From contig NZ_VTUZ01000001.1 in NCBI RefSeq assembly GCF_008369935.1, positions 248,001-312,000 on the forward strand: 64,000 bases of DNA. The letters are read 5' to 3'. Positions 8,458 through 16,776 of the stretch are shown here, one piece after another (position 1 is the stretch's first letter; each line of letters begins with the position of its first letter). A program made the translations under genes and the position numbers. The notes below the pieces were generated by a model that saw only the letters and a program-made list of their open reading frames with translations, had not been told where the DNA came from and made no database searches. The DNA comes from Paraburkholderia panacisoli (GTDB taxonomy: Bacteria; Pseudomonadota; Gammaproteobacteria; Burkholderiales; Burkholderiaceae).

Positions 8458-9402
8458 ATGAAACAACGCGTCGTCCGATGTCTTTGTATGGCAGCCGGCT
8501 TGCTGGCGTTGCCCGTCGCGGCCAGCGCGCAGTCGCAGGCTTACACGACCAGCAGGGTCAACGTGCGGGCGGGTCCCGCGCCGGACTACCCGATTGTGAC
8601 GCAGCTGCCGGGCGGCGTCCCGGTCACGGTGATGGGGTGCATCAGCAATTTCCAGTGGTGCGATATCGCGGGACCGAATCTGCGTGGCTGGGTGTATGCG
8701 TCGCGGCTCAGTTCACCTTATCAGGGCAGCAATGTGCCGCTGATGAACTACGGCACGTTGATCGGCCTGCCGATCATAGGATTTTCGATCACCGATTACT
8801 GGGGCAATTATTATCGCGGCCGGCCCTGGTACGGCCAGCAATCGCGCTGGGCGCATCATGCGCCGCCGCCCCCGCCGCGCCCCGGGGCGGGACGCCCGCC
8901 TGGGCATCCGGGTGCGCGGCCGGGCGGCCCGCCGCCGGGGAATGCGGGAGGACGGCCGCCGGGTGGTCAGCCGCCGGGGAATGCGGGAGGACGGCCGCCG
9001 GGTGGTCAGCCGCCGGGGAATGCAGGGGGACGGCCGCCGGGTGGTCAGCCGCCGGGAAATGAGGGAGGACGGCCGCCAGGTGGACAGCCGCCGGGGAACG
9101 CGGGGGGACGGCCGCCGGGCGGTCAGCCGCCGGGAAATCAGGGAGGACGGCCGCCGGGTGGACAGCCATCGGGGAACGCGGGAGGACGGCCGCCGGGCGG
9201 TCAGCCATCGGGGAATGCAGGGGGACGGCCGCCGGGTGGTCAGCCGCCGGGGAACGCGGGAGGACGGCCGCCGGGTGGTCAGCAGGGCGGCGGAGGCGGT
9301 CGACCGCCAGGCGGCGGTTCCCAGGGCGGGGGCGGCGAACGTCCGCCAAGTAGTCAATCGCAAGGCGGTGGCGGCGGCCATCCACCTGGCGGCGGAGGTT
9401 GA
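8458..9402 (+). CDS. Exported SH3-domain protein with Gly/Pro-rich tandem repeats
   Basis: A 314-residue protein with a signal peptide (MKQRVVRCLCMAAGLLALPV, cleavage near ASA). A bacterial SH3 domain covers about residues 25-85 (SRVNVRAGPAPDYPIVTQL, then WCDIAGPNLRGWVYASRL). A short YWGNYYRGRPWYG segment follows, then a low-complexity tail from about residue 140 to the end. The tail contains nine 13-residue units of the type PPGNAGGRPPGGQ. The start has a GGGAGAAAGA ribosome-binding site. SH3 domains in exported proteins often contact peptidoglycan, so a cell-envelope role is plausible. The tail is probably unstructured. The reading frame is fixed by the signal peptide and SH3 domain; other frames across the repeat are open only because of its composition. 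Confidence 0.82.
   Translation: MKQRVVRCLCMAAGLLALPVAASAQSQAYTTSRVNVRAGPAPDYPIVTQLPGGVPVTVMGCISNFQWCDIAGPNLRGWVYASRLSSPYQGSNVPLMNYGTLIGLPIIGFSITDYWGNYYRGRPWYGQQSRWAHHAPPPPPRPGAGRPPGHPGARPGGPPPGNAGGRPPGGQPPGNAGGRPPGGQPPGNAGGRPPGGQPPGNEGGRPPGGQPPGNAGGRPPGGQPPGNQGGRPPGGQPSGNAGGRPPGGQPSGNAGGRPPGGQPPGNAGGRPPGGQQGGGGGRPPGGGSQGGGGERPPSSQSQGGGGGHPPGGGG
8932..9282 (+). repeat. Coding minisatellite, nine 39-bp units
   Basis: Nine consecutive 39-bp units, from ccgccgggg at 8932 to ggtcag at 9282, differ at only a few positions. Each encodes PP(or PS)GNxGGRPPGGQ. Unit length is a multiple of three, so copy changes keep the frame. Confidence 0.92.
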
Positions 9403-9772
9403 AATGCACAAACCCGCCGTAGCCGCCGCCGAGGCACGGCTTCGGCGGACTCCAATCCGATCCCCAGCGAACCAAAGCGAACCGGAGCGTCCGACCGCTG
9501 TCTCGGTGGCGGCAACGAATTAGCGGCTTACCCCATTCGCATCGGCACGTCGCGCCTCTGTTTCAGCGTGCCTCCGGTGCCTGCCGTCACCGTCCATCAA
9601 CTCTATCAACGCGCTCCCCCACAACCCGCCCCAGTCCGCAGCCAGGCCCACACCACAGCCCACACGCCACACACCTCAAAGCCACACATCTCAAAAATTC
9701 CGCGCACGGTTCGTGTAAACCCCGGTGCGCCGCGTACACTAAGTTGCCGATGTTGGGTTGGGGGGCGCATAT
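9403..9772. other. Intergenic gap, no gene seen
   Basis: 370 bp ahead of the GGDEF-EAL gene. It contains a CACA-rich stretch (about 9640-9690) and a possible -10 TACACT at 9735-9740 without a convincing -35. No ORF with coding character was seen. Confidence 0.5.
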
Positions 9773-12085
9773 ATGACTTGCGAAGCTACATCAGATGGCA
9801 CGATCGGAGCGTCGCCGGAGGGCACCCGTTACCGGCCGGATCGCGCTGAGGAGGTGCTGGCCTCGGAGCGTAGCGTGCTGCGGCTGATCACCCGCAACAC
9901 GCCGCTGCCCGAATTGCTCGACGAGGTATGCCGCCGCGCGGAAGCGCTGCTCGGCGAGGGCGCGTCCTGTTCCATCCTGCTGCTAGACCCCGACGGGGTG
10001 CACGCCAGAATCGGCGGCGCGCCGACGTTGCCGCCGCATTTCAGCGCGGCGATCGACGGCGTCGCGATCGGTCCGCAAGCGGGATCGTGCGGCACCGCGA
10101 TGTACGAGCGGCGCCTCGTCATCGTCGAAGACATCGAAACCGATCCGCTGTGGGCGGATTACCGCCATCTCGCGTTGCCGCTCGGCTTGCGCGCGTGCTG
10201 GTCCGTGCCGTTCGAAAACGACGCCGGCGTGGTGCTCGGTGCGTTCGCGGTGTATTACCGCACGCGGCGCCGTCCGAGCGCCGAGGAAGAAGCGATCCTG
10301 CGCGACATCGGCAGCAGCGTCGGTCTCGCGGTCCATCAGGACGTGATGGCGCAGCGGCTTGCGCACAGCGAGGAGCATCATCGGCTGGTGGTCGATCACC
10401 TGAGCGAGGGCATCGTCGTGCAGTCGCGCGCGGGCATCGTGCTGGCCTGCAACCCCAGTGCGCAACGCATGCTGCGCGTGGGGCCGCGCATCGTCGGCCA
10501 GAGTATTCGCACGGTGATGGCGCGCGCGTATCACGAGGACGGCTCGCTCGTGACCGAGGCGGAGCGTCCGACCTCGCAGGTGCTGGCGACCGGCAAACCG
10601 CTGCTCGGCATCACGATCGGCGTGGAGCTGCACGACGGCGGCGTCGTGTGGATTACGGAGAACGTCGTGCCGATCATGCGGCCCGGCGAAACCGAGCCGG
10701 ACTCGGTGCTGGTCTCGTTCACGGACATCGGCCCGGTGCGCGAGGCGCAGCGGCAGCTCAAGTTCCTCGCCACCCGCGACTCGCTCACGGGCCTCTACAA
10801 CCGCGCCTATCTCACCCAGCGGATGCGCGATCTGTTCGAACCGGCCGCGCCGGACGACTCGGGCGAGCTGGAGAGCGTCGCCGTGCTGTTCGTCGATCTG
10901 GACGGCTTCAAGAAGGTCAACGACACCGCCGGTCACGAGGCCGGCGACTCGCTGCTGTGCAGCGTGGCCGAGCGGCTGTCGGCCTGCGTCGGGCGCAACG
11001 ACACGCTCGCGCGCGTGGGCGGCGACGAATTCGTGATCGTGGTCAGCGACTACCATAACACCGGGCATCTGATCGACATCGCGCACCGCATCCTCGACAT
11101 GATCGCGGTGCCGTTCGCCGTGGCGGGCAACGAGTACTACCTGGGCGCGTCGATCGGCATCAGCCTCTTTCCTGAGGACGGCCAGGACGTCGCCACGCTG
11201 ATGCGCAACGCCGACTCGGCGATGTATCACGCGAAGCAGCGCGGCCGCAACAACTTCCAGTTCTTCACCGCCGAGCTGAATCAGCATCTGCAGCGGCGTT
11301 TCACGATCGAGCAGTCGTTGCGGCGCGCGCTCGCCGCCGACGAACTGAGCCTCGTGTACCAGCCGATCGTCGACAGCCAGGATGGCCGCACGATCGGCGC
11401 GGAGGCGCTGCTGCGCTGGTACAACACCGAGCTGGGCAACGTGTCGCCGGGCGAATTCATTCCGGTGGCCGAGGACGCCGGGCTGATCGTCGAGATCGGC
11501 GAGTGGGTGCTGGCGCGGGCTTGCGCGCAGGTCGCGCAATGGCGGCGCACGCTGGCGCCGCAGCTGATCGTCGCGGTGAATCTGTCGCCGCGGCAATTCA
11601 ACGACGGCTTGCTGGAGCGCGTCGAGCGCTGTCTGTCGGAGTCCGGACTCGAGCCCGCGGCGCTCGAACTGGAGATCACCGAACGCCTGCTGATGCACGA
11701 CACCGACACCGTTCTGCCGATGCTGAACGCACTCAATGAAATGGGCGTGCGCATTTCCGTCGACGACTTCGGCACCGGCTATTCGTCGCTGTCGTATCTG
11801 AAGCGCTTCCCGCTGCATAACCTGAAGATCGACCGGTCGTTCGTCGCGGGCTTGCCGGATCATCGCGATTCGATTGCGATCACGCAGGCGGTGGTGGCGA
11901 TGGCGCATTCGCTCGGGATGAACGTCACCGCGGAAGGGGTGGAGACCGCCGAACAGGCGGCCTTTTTGCGCGCGATCGATTGTGACAAGCAGCAGGGGTA
12001 TCTGTACAGCCGGCCGGTCGGCGCGAGCGCGTATGCGCGGAGTTTGTGCGATGCGCAGTTGAGCGTGGCTGGCGCCGCGCCTTGA
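9773..12085 (+). CDS. GAF-PAS-GGDEF-EAL cyclic-di-GMP signalling protein
   Basis: A 770-residue soluble protein. Domain order is GAF (about 30-185, with GPQAGSCGTAMYERR and VPFENDAGVVLGAF), PAS (about 195-315), GGDEF (about 325-495) and EAL (about 510-755). The GGDEF motif is intact (RVGGDEFVIV, near residue 416). The EAL motif is also intact (GAEALLRW, near 543), as are EITERLL, the DDFGTGYSSLSYLK loop and KIDRSFV. Both diguanylate cyclase and phosphodiesterase activities are therefore possible, probably switched by the GAF/PAS ligand. The ATG at 9773 was preferred over a TTG 15 bases upstream because a run of Gs precedes it at ribosome-binding distance. No transmembrane segment is visible. 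The net activity in the cell cannot be told from sequence. Confidence 0.93.
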   Translation: MTCEATSDGTIGASPEGTRYRPDRAEEVLASERSVLRLITRNTPLPELLDEVCRRAEALLGEGASCSILLLDPDGVHARIGGAPTLPPHFSAAIDGVAIGPQAGSCGTAMYERRLVIVEDIETDPLWADYRHLALPLGLRACWSVPFENDAGVVLGAFAVYYRTRRRPSAEEEAILRDIGSSVGLAVHQDVMAQRLAHSEEHHRLVVDHLSEGIVVQSRAGIVLACNPSAQRMLRVGPRIVGQSIRTVMARAYHEDGSLVTEAERPTSQVLATGKPLLGITIGVELHDGGVVWITENVVPIMRPGETEPDSVLVSFTDIGPVREAQRQLKFLATRDSLTGLYNRAYLTQRMRDLFEPAAPDDSGELESVAVLFVDLDGFKKVNDTAGHEAGDSLLCSVAERLSACVGRNDTLARVGGDEFVIVVSDYHNTGHLIDIAHRILDMIAVPFAVAGNEYYLGASIGISLFPEDGQDVATLMRNADSAMYHAKQRGRNNFQFFTAELNQHLQRRFTIEQSLRRALAADELSLVYQPIVDSQDGRTIGAEALLRWYNTELGNVSPGEFIPVAEDAGLIVEIGEWVLARACAQVAQWRRTLAPQLIVAVNLSPRQFNDGLLERVERCLSESGLEPAALELEITERLLMHDTDTVLPMLNALNEMGVRISVDDFGTGYSSLSYLKRFPLHNLKIDRSFVAGLPDHRDSIAITQAVVAMAHSLGMNVTAEGVETAEQAAFLRAIDCDKQQGYLYSRPVGASAYARSLCDAQLSVAGAAP

Positions 12086-12387
12086 GCGCGCTGAATGCCA
12101 TGGGCGCCTTGAGTGCGATGAGCGCCGTGAACGTGTGAAACGCGGCGAATGCGCAGGCGGCCGCGGCCGCCTGCGCCCGCATCCTGCCAATCGCCTGAAC
12201 GCGCAAACCCTTGCGCGCCGGGGCCGAACGCGGCAAACCACCCCTGACTGAGGCAGGCTCCGGGTTCGATTGTTCAGATTCCCAAACAAGTGCCTTCGCG
12301 TTTCCGGTATTTATCCGCGGTCTCGCACTCCCTAAAATTCACCCATCGAAACGTACATTGAGCGCGATTCCGCAACGGCGCCGCGCG

Positions 12388-12588
12388 ATGGGAATGGTCA
12401 TGCCAGCCTTAATCAGAAACCAGCTTTACCGGCCGTCGGTGGTGTTGCCGATGGTCGCCCTCATGCAGGTGATGGTGTCGCAGGACTTCAATCTCGGCCA
12501 GGTCGGCTGGGTTGTCGCGGCGCGCGGCGCGCAGGCCGCGCTGCAGCGTTCGCGCGAACTGATCTGCGCCGTCCACTGCCACGCCTGA
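12388..12588 (+). CDS. Possible small protein of unknown function
   Basis: A 66-residue ORF with strong G/C third-position bias after residue 13, which suggests it is coding. Alternative ATGs at 12394 and 12400 exist; the last has GGGA a few bases upstream. The middle (VVLPMVALMQVMVSQ) is hydrophobic, but the C-terminus ends in Cys/His (ICAVHCHA). I do not recognise it. It occupies the gap between the GGDEF-EAL gene and the flavin reductase. Confidence 0.35.
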   Translation: MGMVMPALIRNQLYRPSVVLPMVALMQVMVSQDFNLGQVGWVVAARGAQAALQRSRELICAVHCHA

Positions 12589-12725
12589 GCGCAGACGGAG
12601 AAAATTCGCGGCGAACAGTAAGCGGCAGCAACAAACCACAAACCACGATCCGCACCCCGGCATGGGGACCCGAGGCACTGAGGGTAAGATGCTACGACCT
12701 GCACCCCAGCCTCGGGAGAATTGCC

Positions 12726-14138
12726 ATGCCACAGCACTTCGACGCAGTCGTGATCGGTACCGGACAAGGCGGCTCGCCGCTCGCCGTGCGTCTTGCTCAA
12801 AGCGGCCGTAAGACCGCGGTGATCGAACGGGGGGCTTTTGGCGGAACCTGCGTGAACGTCGGCTGCACGCCGACCAAGTCGTATGTGGCGAGTGCCCGCG
12901 CGGCGCACGTCGCGCGTCATGCCGCGCAGCTGGGCGTGCACGTGAGCGGCCCGGTCAGCGTCGATCTGGCGGCGGTCAAGGCGCGCAAGGACGAGATCAT
13001 CGGCCAGTCGCGCGACGGCGTCGAGAAATGGCTGCGTGGCACGGATAACGTCACTGTGTTCAACGGCCACGCGCGCTTCACCGGCGCGCATACGCTCGCG
13101 CTCAGCGGCCCCGACGGCCATCCGACCGGCGAACTCAGCGCCGACGAAATCTTCATCAACACCGGCACGCGCGCCATCGTGCCGCCGCTCGAAGGCCTCG
13201 AGCGGATTCACTACTACACCAACTCCAATCTGCTCGAACTGACGGATCTGCCGAGTCATCTGGTGATCGTCGGCAGCAGTTATATCGCGCTTGAATTCGC
13301 GCAGATCTTTCGACGCTTCGGCAGCCAGGTGACCGTGCTGGTGCGCGGCGAACGCGTGCTCACGCGCGAGGACGCCGATTTCGCGGAATCGGTGCGCAAG
13401 GTGCTCGCCCGCGAAGGCGTCGAGTTCCGTTTCGGTGTGCAGCCCACACGTGTCGAACCGCATCCACATCGAGCGAACGAAGTGTGCATCGGTTTCGAGC
13501 AGAACGTTCCCGCGCTGGAAGCGTCGCACCTGCTGCTCGCCACCGGCCGCGTGCCGAATACCGACGACCTCGGCCTGGCAGCCGCCGGCATCGCGACCGA
13601 CAAGCACGGCACGATTCCGGTCGACGGCCAATTGCGCACCAACGTGCCGGGCATCTGGGCGATCGGCGACGTCAACGGACGCGGCGCGTTCACGCATACG
13701 TCCTATGACGACTTCCAGATCGTCGCGGCCAATCTGCTCGGCGGCGGCGCGCGCAGCGTCGATACGCGCATCATGGCCTACGCGGTGTACGTCGATCCGC
13801 CGCTCGCGCGGGTCGGGATGTCGGAGGCCGAGGTGCGCGAGATGCGCCGGGAGACGGGGCGCGACGCGCTGATCGCCACCATGCCGATGTCGCGTGTGGG
13901 GCGCGCGCGCGAACGCGGCGAGACCGACGGTTTCATGAAGGTGATGGTCGACGCGCAAAGCAAAAAGATACTCGGCGCGGCGATTCACGGCGTCGAAGGC
14001 GACGAGGCGATTCACAACTTCATCGACATCATGACGGCGGGGGCGTCGTATCCGACCCTGCAGTACGCGATGCACGTGCATCCGACGATCAGCGAACTGG
14101 TGCCGACCTTGCTCGACGAACTCAAACCGATGGAATGA
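12726..14138 (+). CDS. FAD-dependent pyridine nucleotide-disulfide oxidoreductase (mercuric reductase/DLD-like)
   Basis: A 470-residue class I flavoprotein disulfide reductase. Residues 5-14 give the FAD Rossmann motif (VIGTGQGGSP). The redox-active disulfide is GGTCVNVGCTPTK (near 40-52). The NAD(P) motif is VIVGSSYIALEFAQ, the second FAD motif is GIWAIGDVNG, and the C-terminal dimer domain ends with HVHPTISELVPTL. The C-terminal His-Pro of this class is present as HVHPT. Mercuric reductases have an additional C-terminal Cys pair, which is absent here, so mercury reduction is unlikely. It is neither a PDH E3 (that gene is at 56.9 kb) nor adjacent to a 2-oxo acid dehydrogenase. The start has a GGAGAA ribosome-binding site. 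The physiological disulfide or quinone substrate is unknown. Confidence 0.88.
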   Translation: MPQHFDAVVIGTGQGGSPLAVRLAQSGRKTAVIERGAFGGTCVNVGCTPTKSYVASARAAHVARHAAQLGVHVSGPVSVDLAAVKARKDEIIGQSRDGVEKWLRGTDNVTVFNGHARFTGAHTLALSGPDGHPTGELSADEIFINTGTRAIVPPLEGLERIHYYTNSNLLELTDLPSHLVIVGSSYIALEFAQIFRRFGSQVTVLVRGERVLTREDADFAESVRKVLAREGVEFRFGVQPTRVEPHPHRANEVCIGFEQNVPALEASHLLLATGRVPNTDDLGLAAAGIATDKHGTIPVDGQLRTNVPGIWAIGDVNGRGAFTHTSYDDFQIVAANLLGGGARSVDTRIMAYAVYVDPPLARVGMSEAEVREMRRETGRDALIATMPMSRVGRARERGETDGFMKVMVDAQSKKILGAAIHGVEGDEAIHNFIDIMTAGASYPTLQYAMHVHPTISELVPTLLDELKPME

Positions 14139-14191
14139 GCGGCGGCGGGGCGCGGGCGTCGGCACGGCACATCACGGATCTTTCGCAAACA

Positions 14192-14560
14192 ATGAAACAC
14201 GCACTCGCCACCGGCAATCTGTTCGAGCACGCGGCGCGCGTATCCGCGTCGCCGGCCGCCGACGAGCAGATCGACGCGCTCGTCGAGCAAAGCGGCGTGA
14301 CGATCGAGCGGATCGTGTCGACGGGACAGGCGAGCCCGCCTGGCTTCTGGTACGACAGTCCGCGCGCCGAGTGGGTCGTGTTGCTGAGCGGCGCGGCCAC
14401 GCTCGAGTTCGAAGGCCAGCCAACGCCGCATCCGATGAAGCCGGGCGATCACGTGCTGATCGAAGCGCATTGCCGGCATCGGGTCGCATGGACCAGCGAC
14501 ACGGAGCCGAGCGTGTGGCTCGCCGTCTACTATCCGGACGCGGACGGCGCGCCGGGTTGA
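14192..14560 (+). CDS. Cupin-domain protein
   Basis: A 122-residue single-domain cupin. GQASPPGFWYDSPRAEW is followed by VVLLSGAATLEFE, then PMKPGDHVLIEAHCRHRVAW, corresponding to cupin motifs 1 and 2. The second motif keeps His residues, while motif 1 is atypical. The ATG at 14192 places NLFEHAARV at the N-terminus as in related cupins. An ATG at 14135 that overlaps the preceding stop codon is the alternative and would add 19 residues. The gene follows the flavin reductase almost directly, so the two may be co-transcribed. Function is unknown. Confidence 0.8.
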   Translation: MKHALATGNLFEHAARVSASPAADEQIDALVEQSGVTIERIVSTGQASPPGFWYDSPRAEWVVLLSGAATLEFEGQPTPHPMKPGDHVLIEAHCRHRVAWTSDTEPSVWLAVYYPDADGAPG

Positions 14561-14762
14561 CCGACGCATACAGCCCACAGCACACATCGTGAATTCGCGC
14601 AGTGCACGAGCGAGGCGAGCCTGCGCGCATGCGCTCCGGTCAGAAGGCCACGCGCATCGACAAAGCCTCGCGGCATCGCGGATAATCGGCAGCGGCGCGG
14701 GTGGTCTGCGCAACGCGGACGGGCTGTGCGCCCAATCGCATTCATTCTCAGGAAATTGACCG

Positions 14763-15338
14763 ATGGGCAAGGGACGTGTCGAAGCCTTCAGCGATGGCGT
14801 GATCGCCATCATCATCACGATCATGGTGCTCGAACTGAAAGTGCCGGACGGCTTCGATCTCGCCGCGCTGCGTCCGATGCTGCCGGTGTTCTGCGCGTAC
14901 GTGTTGAGCTTCATCTACGTCGGCATCTACTGGAACAATCATCATCACATGTTCCATGCCGTGCAGAAGGTCAACGGCGCGGTGTTGTGGGCCAATCTTC
15001 ACCTGCTGTTCTGGCTGTCGCTGCTGCCCGCGGTCACGCACTGGGCCGGCGAAAACCATCTGGCCTCCTGGCCGACCGCGATGTACGGCGTCGTGCTGTT
15101 CATGTCGGCGATCGCGTATTTCATCCTGACTCGCGTGCTGATCCGCGAACACGGCAAGGAGTCGGCCATCGCCAAAGCGGTCGGCAGCGACTTCAAGGGC
15201 AAGGTCTCGGTGGTGATCTATCTGGCGGGCATCGTGCTCGCCTTCGTCTCGCCATGGGTCTCGGCGGCGCTCTACACGCTTGCCGCGGCGTGGTGGCTGG
15301 TGCCGGACCGGCGCATCGAACACGTGCTGGAAGCGTAA
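14763..15338 (+). CDS. TMEM175-family (DUF1211) membrane protein, potential K+ channel
   Basis: A 191-residue protein with about five to six membrane segments. The first helix carries RVEAFSDGVIAIIITIMVLE, and the FSDG signature marks the TMEM175 family. The next helices include YVLSFIYVGIYWNNHHHMFH. Bacterial members form tetrameric potassium-permeable channels, with the pore lined by the first helix. The start ATG lies 6 bases after a possible GGAAA (tctcaggaaattgaccg). Stop and start of the next membrane gene are 3 bp apart, so they likely form a small operon. Confidence 0.88.
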   Translation: MGKGRVEAFSDGVIAIIITIMVLELKVPDGFDLAALRPMLPVFCAYVLSFIYVGIYWNNHHHMFHAVQKVNGAVLWANLHLLFWLSLLPAVTHWAGENHLASWPTAMYGVVLFMSAIAYFILTRVLIREHGKESAIAKAVGSDFKGKVSVVIYLAGIVLAFVSPWVSAALYTLAAAWWLVPDRRIEHVLEA

Positions 15339-15341
15339 AGC

Positions 15342-16148
15342 ATGCTGCTGACGCTCAAGCTCGTGCTGGTGCCGGCGTTTCTGGCTGCGCTGACGGCGGC
15401 TGCGCGCGTGTGGGGACCGTCGGTGGCGGGATGGCTCGCGGGACTGCCGGTCGTCGCCGGATCGATCGTGCTGCTGCTCGCGCTGGAGCGCGGGCCCTCG
15501 TTCGCGGCGCAAGCGTCGGCGGCATCGATTGCGGCGATCGCGGCGTCCGAAGCATTCAATTTCGCGTATGCGTGGAGCTGCCGGCGCGTGGGCTGGCCGC
15601 TCGCGCTGGTTGCCGGCTTGGCGGGGTGGCTCGCGCTCGCGCTGCTGCTCGTGCATCTACCCGATTCGCCTGGGTGGGCGGTGGCGGCGGCATGCGTGGC
15701 CGTGGCGGTGTCTCAAAGCGGTTTGCCGCGCGTGACGGGCCATGTGCCGGCGGCGCGCGTCGGACTCGCCGATCTTGCTGTGCGCATGCTCGCTGGCGCG
15801 CTGCTGACCGTCGCGGTGACGACTTTGTCCGCGTCGATGGGCGCGACCTGGAGCGGGTTGCTGTCGGTGTTTCCGTTGCTCGGCATCGTGCTCGCGGTGT
15901 CGGCGCAGCGCGCGCACGGTGCGGACTTTGTCGCGTTGCTGATGCGCGGTATGGTGATCGGGCGCGCCTCGTTCGCAGCATTCTTCGCGGTGACCGCGGC
16001 CATGCTGCCGCGCTACGGTGTGTGGCTGAGCTTTGCGTGCGCGGCGCTGGTGTCGATCGCCGTGCAAGGCACGACAAGGCGCATGCTCGGCGCGAGGCGG
16101 CCTACGCAGGCGGTAACGCGCGAGCTTGCCGCGCAGCAGGTGGAGTGA
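15342..16148 (+). CDS. Integral membrane protein of unknown function
   Basis: A 268-residue protein made almost wholly of hydrophobic helices (about eight), for example LLTLKLVLVPAFLAALTAA and LALVAGLAGWLALALLLVHL. It has a GPSVAGWLAGLPVVAG motif near the N-terminus and no visible catalytic residues. It begins 3 bp after the TMEM175-like gene and is presumably translated with it. The repeated GLP(V/R) motifs resemble small Burkholderia membrane proteins loosely like GlpM. I do not assign a function. Confidence 0.75.
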   Translation: MLLTLKLVLVPAFLAALTAAARVWGPSVAGWLAGLPVVAGSIVLLLALERGPSFAAQASAASIAAIAASEAFNFAYAWSCRRVGWPLALVAGLAGWLALALLLVHLPDSPGWAVAAACVAVAVSQSGLPRVTGHVPAARVGLADLAVRMLAGALLTVAVTTLSASMGATWSGLLSVFPLLGIVLAVSAQRAHGADFVALLMRGMVIGRASFAAFFAVTAAMLPRYGVWLSFACAALVSIAVQGTTRRMLGARRPTQAVTRELAAQQVE

Positions 16149-16173
16149 GGCCGTCTGGCCGATACTGGACCCC

Positions 16174-16662
16174 ATGACTTCGCGCAACGCTCGCTCTTCG
16201 CTTACCCGCATCGGACTCATCTCCGACACGCACAACCTCGTGCGTCCCGAAGCTTTGCAGTATCTCGCCGGCTGCGACGCGATCATTCATGCGGGCGACA
16301 TCTGCCATCAGGCGGTGCTCGACGCACTGACGCGCATCGCGCCGGTCACGGCGGTGCGCGGCAACAACGACACCGGCGAGTGGGCCGCGTCACTGCCGAC
16401 TCACGCGACACTGACCGTGCAGCAGGTGACGATCCGCGTCGTGCACGATATCGCCGATCTGGGCGCCGACCCGCGCAGCGAGGGCGTCGGCGTGGTGGTG
16501 AGCGGCCATTCGCACAAGCCGTCGATCAGCGAGCGCGACGGCGTGCTGTTCGTCAACCCCGGCAGCGCGGGGCCACGGCGTTTCAAGCTGCCGGTTTGCG
16601 CGGGCATGCTGATCGTCGACGGCGCGCGCGCGAGCGCGAGTTTCGACTCGCTGCTGACGTAA
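16174..16662 (+). CDS. YfcE/MJ0936-type metallophosphoesterase
   Basis: A 162-residue calcineurin-like phosphoesterase. The metal-binding motifs appear in order: GLISDTHN (residues about 12-19), HAGD, RGNNDTGEW and GHSHKPSI. The C-terminal NPGSAGPRRF is typical of the YfcE family, which hydrolyses phosphodiesters using two divalent metals. The ATG at 16174 was chosen; a TTG at 16126 would add 16 residues unlike the family. It follows the membrane-protein gene by 25 bp. The natural substrate is unknown. Confidence 0.88.
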   Translation: MTSRNARSSLTRIGLISDTHNLVRPEALQYLAGCDAIIHAGDICHQAVLDALTRIAPVTAVRGNNDTGEWAASLPTHATLTVQQVTIRVVHDIADLGADPRSEGVGVVVSGHSHKPSISERDGVLFVNPGSAGPRRFKLPVCAGMLIVDGARASASFDSLLT

Positions 16663-16664
16663 AA

Positions 16665-16698
16665 AAAGCGGGCCGGCAAATTCTTGTCGGCCCGCTTT
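16665..16698. terminator. Bidirectional terminator between phosphoesterase and proP
   Basis: A 15-bp stem with one G-U pair (AAAGCGGGCCGGCAA / TTGTCGGCCCGCTTT). Seven As precede it, giving a T-run for the minus-strand proP transcript. It sits between two convergent genes. Confidence 0.8.
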
Positions 16699-16776
16699 CC
16701 GAACGGAACGTGATTCAAGCCGCGCGATTAAAGCGTCACGCTCAATATCGCGTGCAAGCTATCGCGCCACCCGCGC

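Noticed and set aside
8932..9282. Possible CRISPR array
   Set aside because: The units are contiguous with no unique spacers and are in-frame coding repeats. The 192-bp units at 26 kb fail the same test.
8713..9523. Long open frames on both strands across the Gly/Pro repeat
   Set aside because: A 39-bp unit keeps any open frame open. Only the frame with signal peptide and SH3 domain is supported.
9983..12289. A 768-codon minus-strand frame opposite the GGDEF-EAL gene
   Set aside because: Low-complexity Arg/His/Ala-rich translation with no motif; the plus-strand gene has intact GGDEF and EAL domains.
12726..14138. Annotation as mercuric reductase or PDH E3
   Set aside because: The C-terminal Cys pair of mercuric reductase is absent, no mer genes are nearby and a complete E3 exists in the PDH operon.
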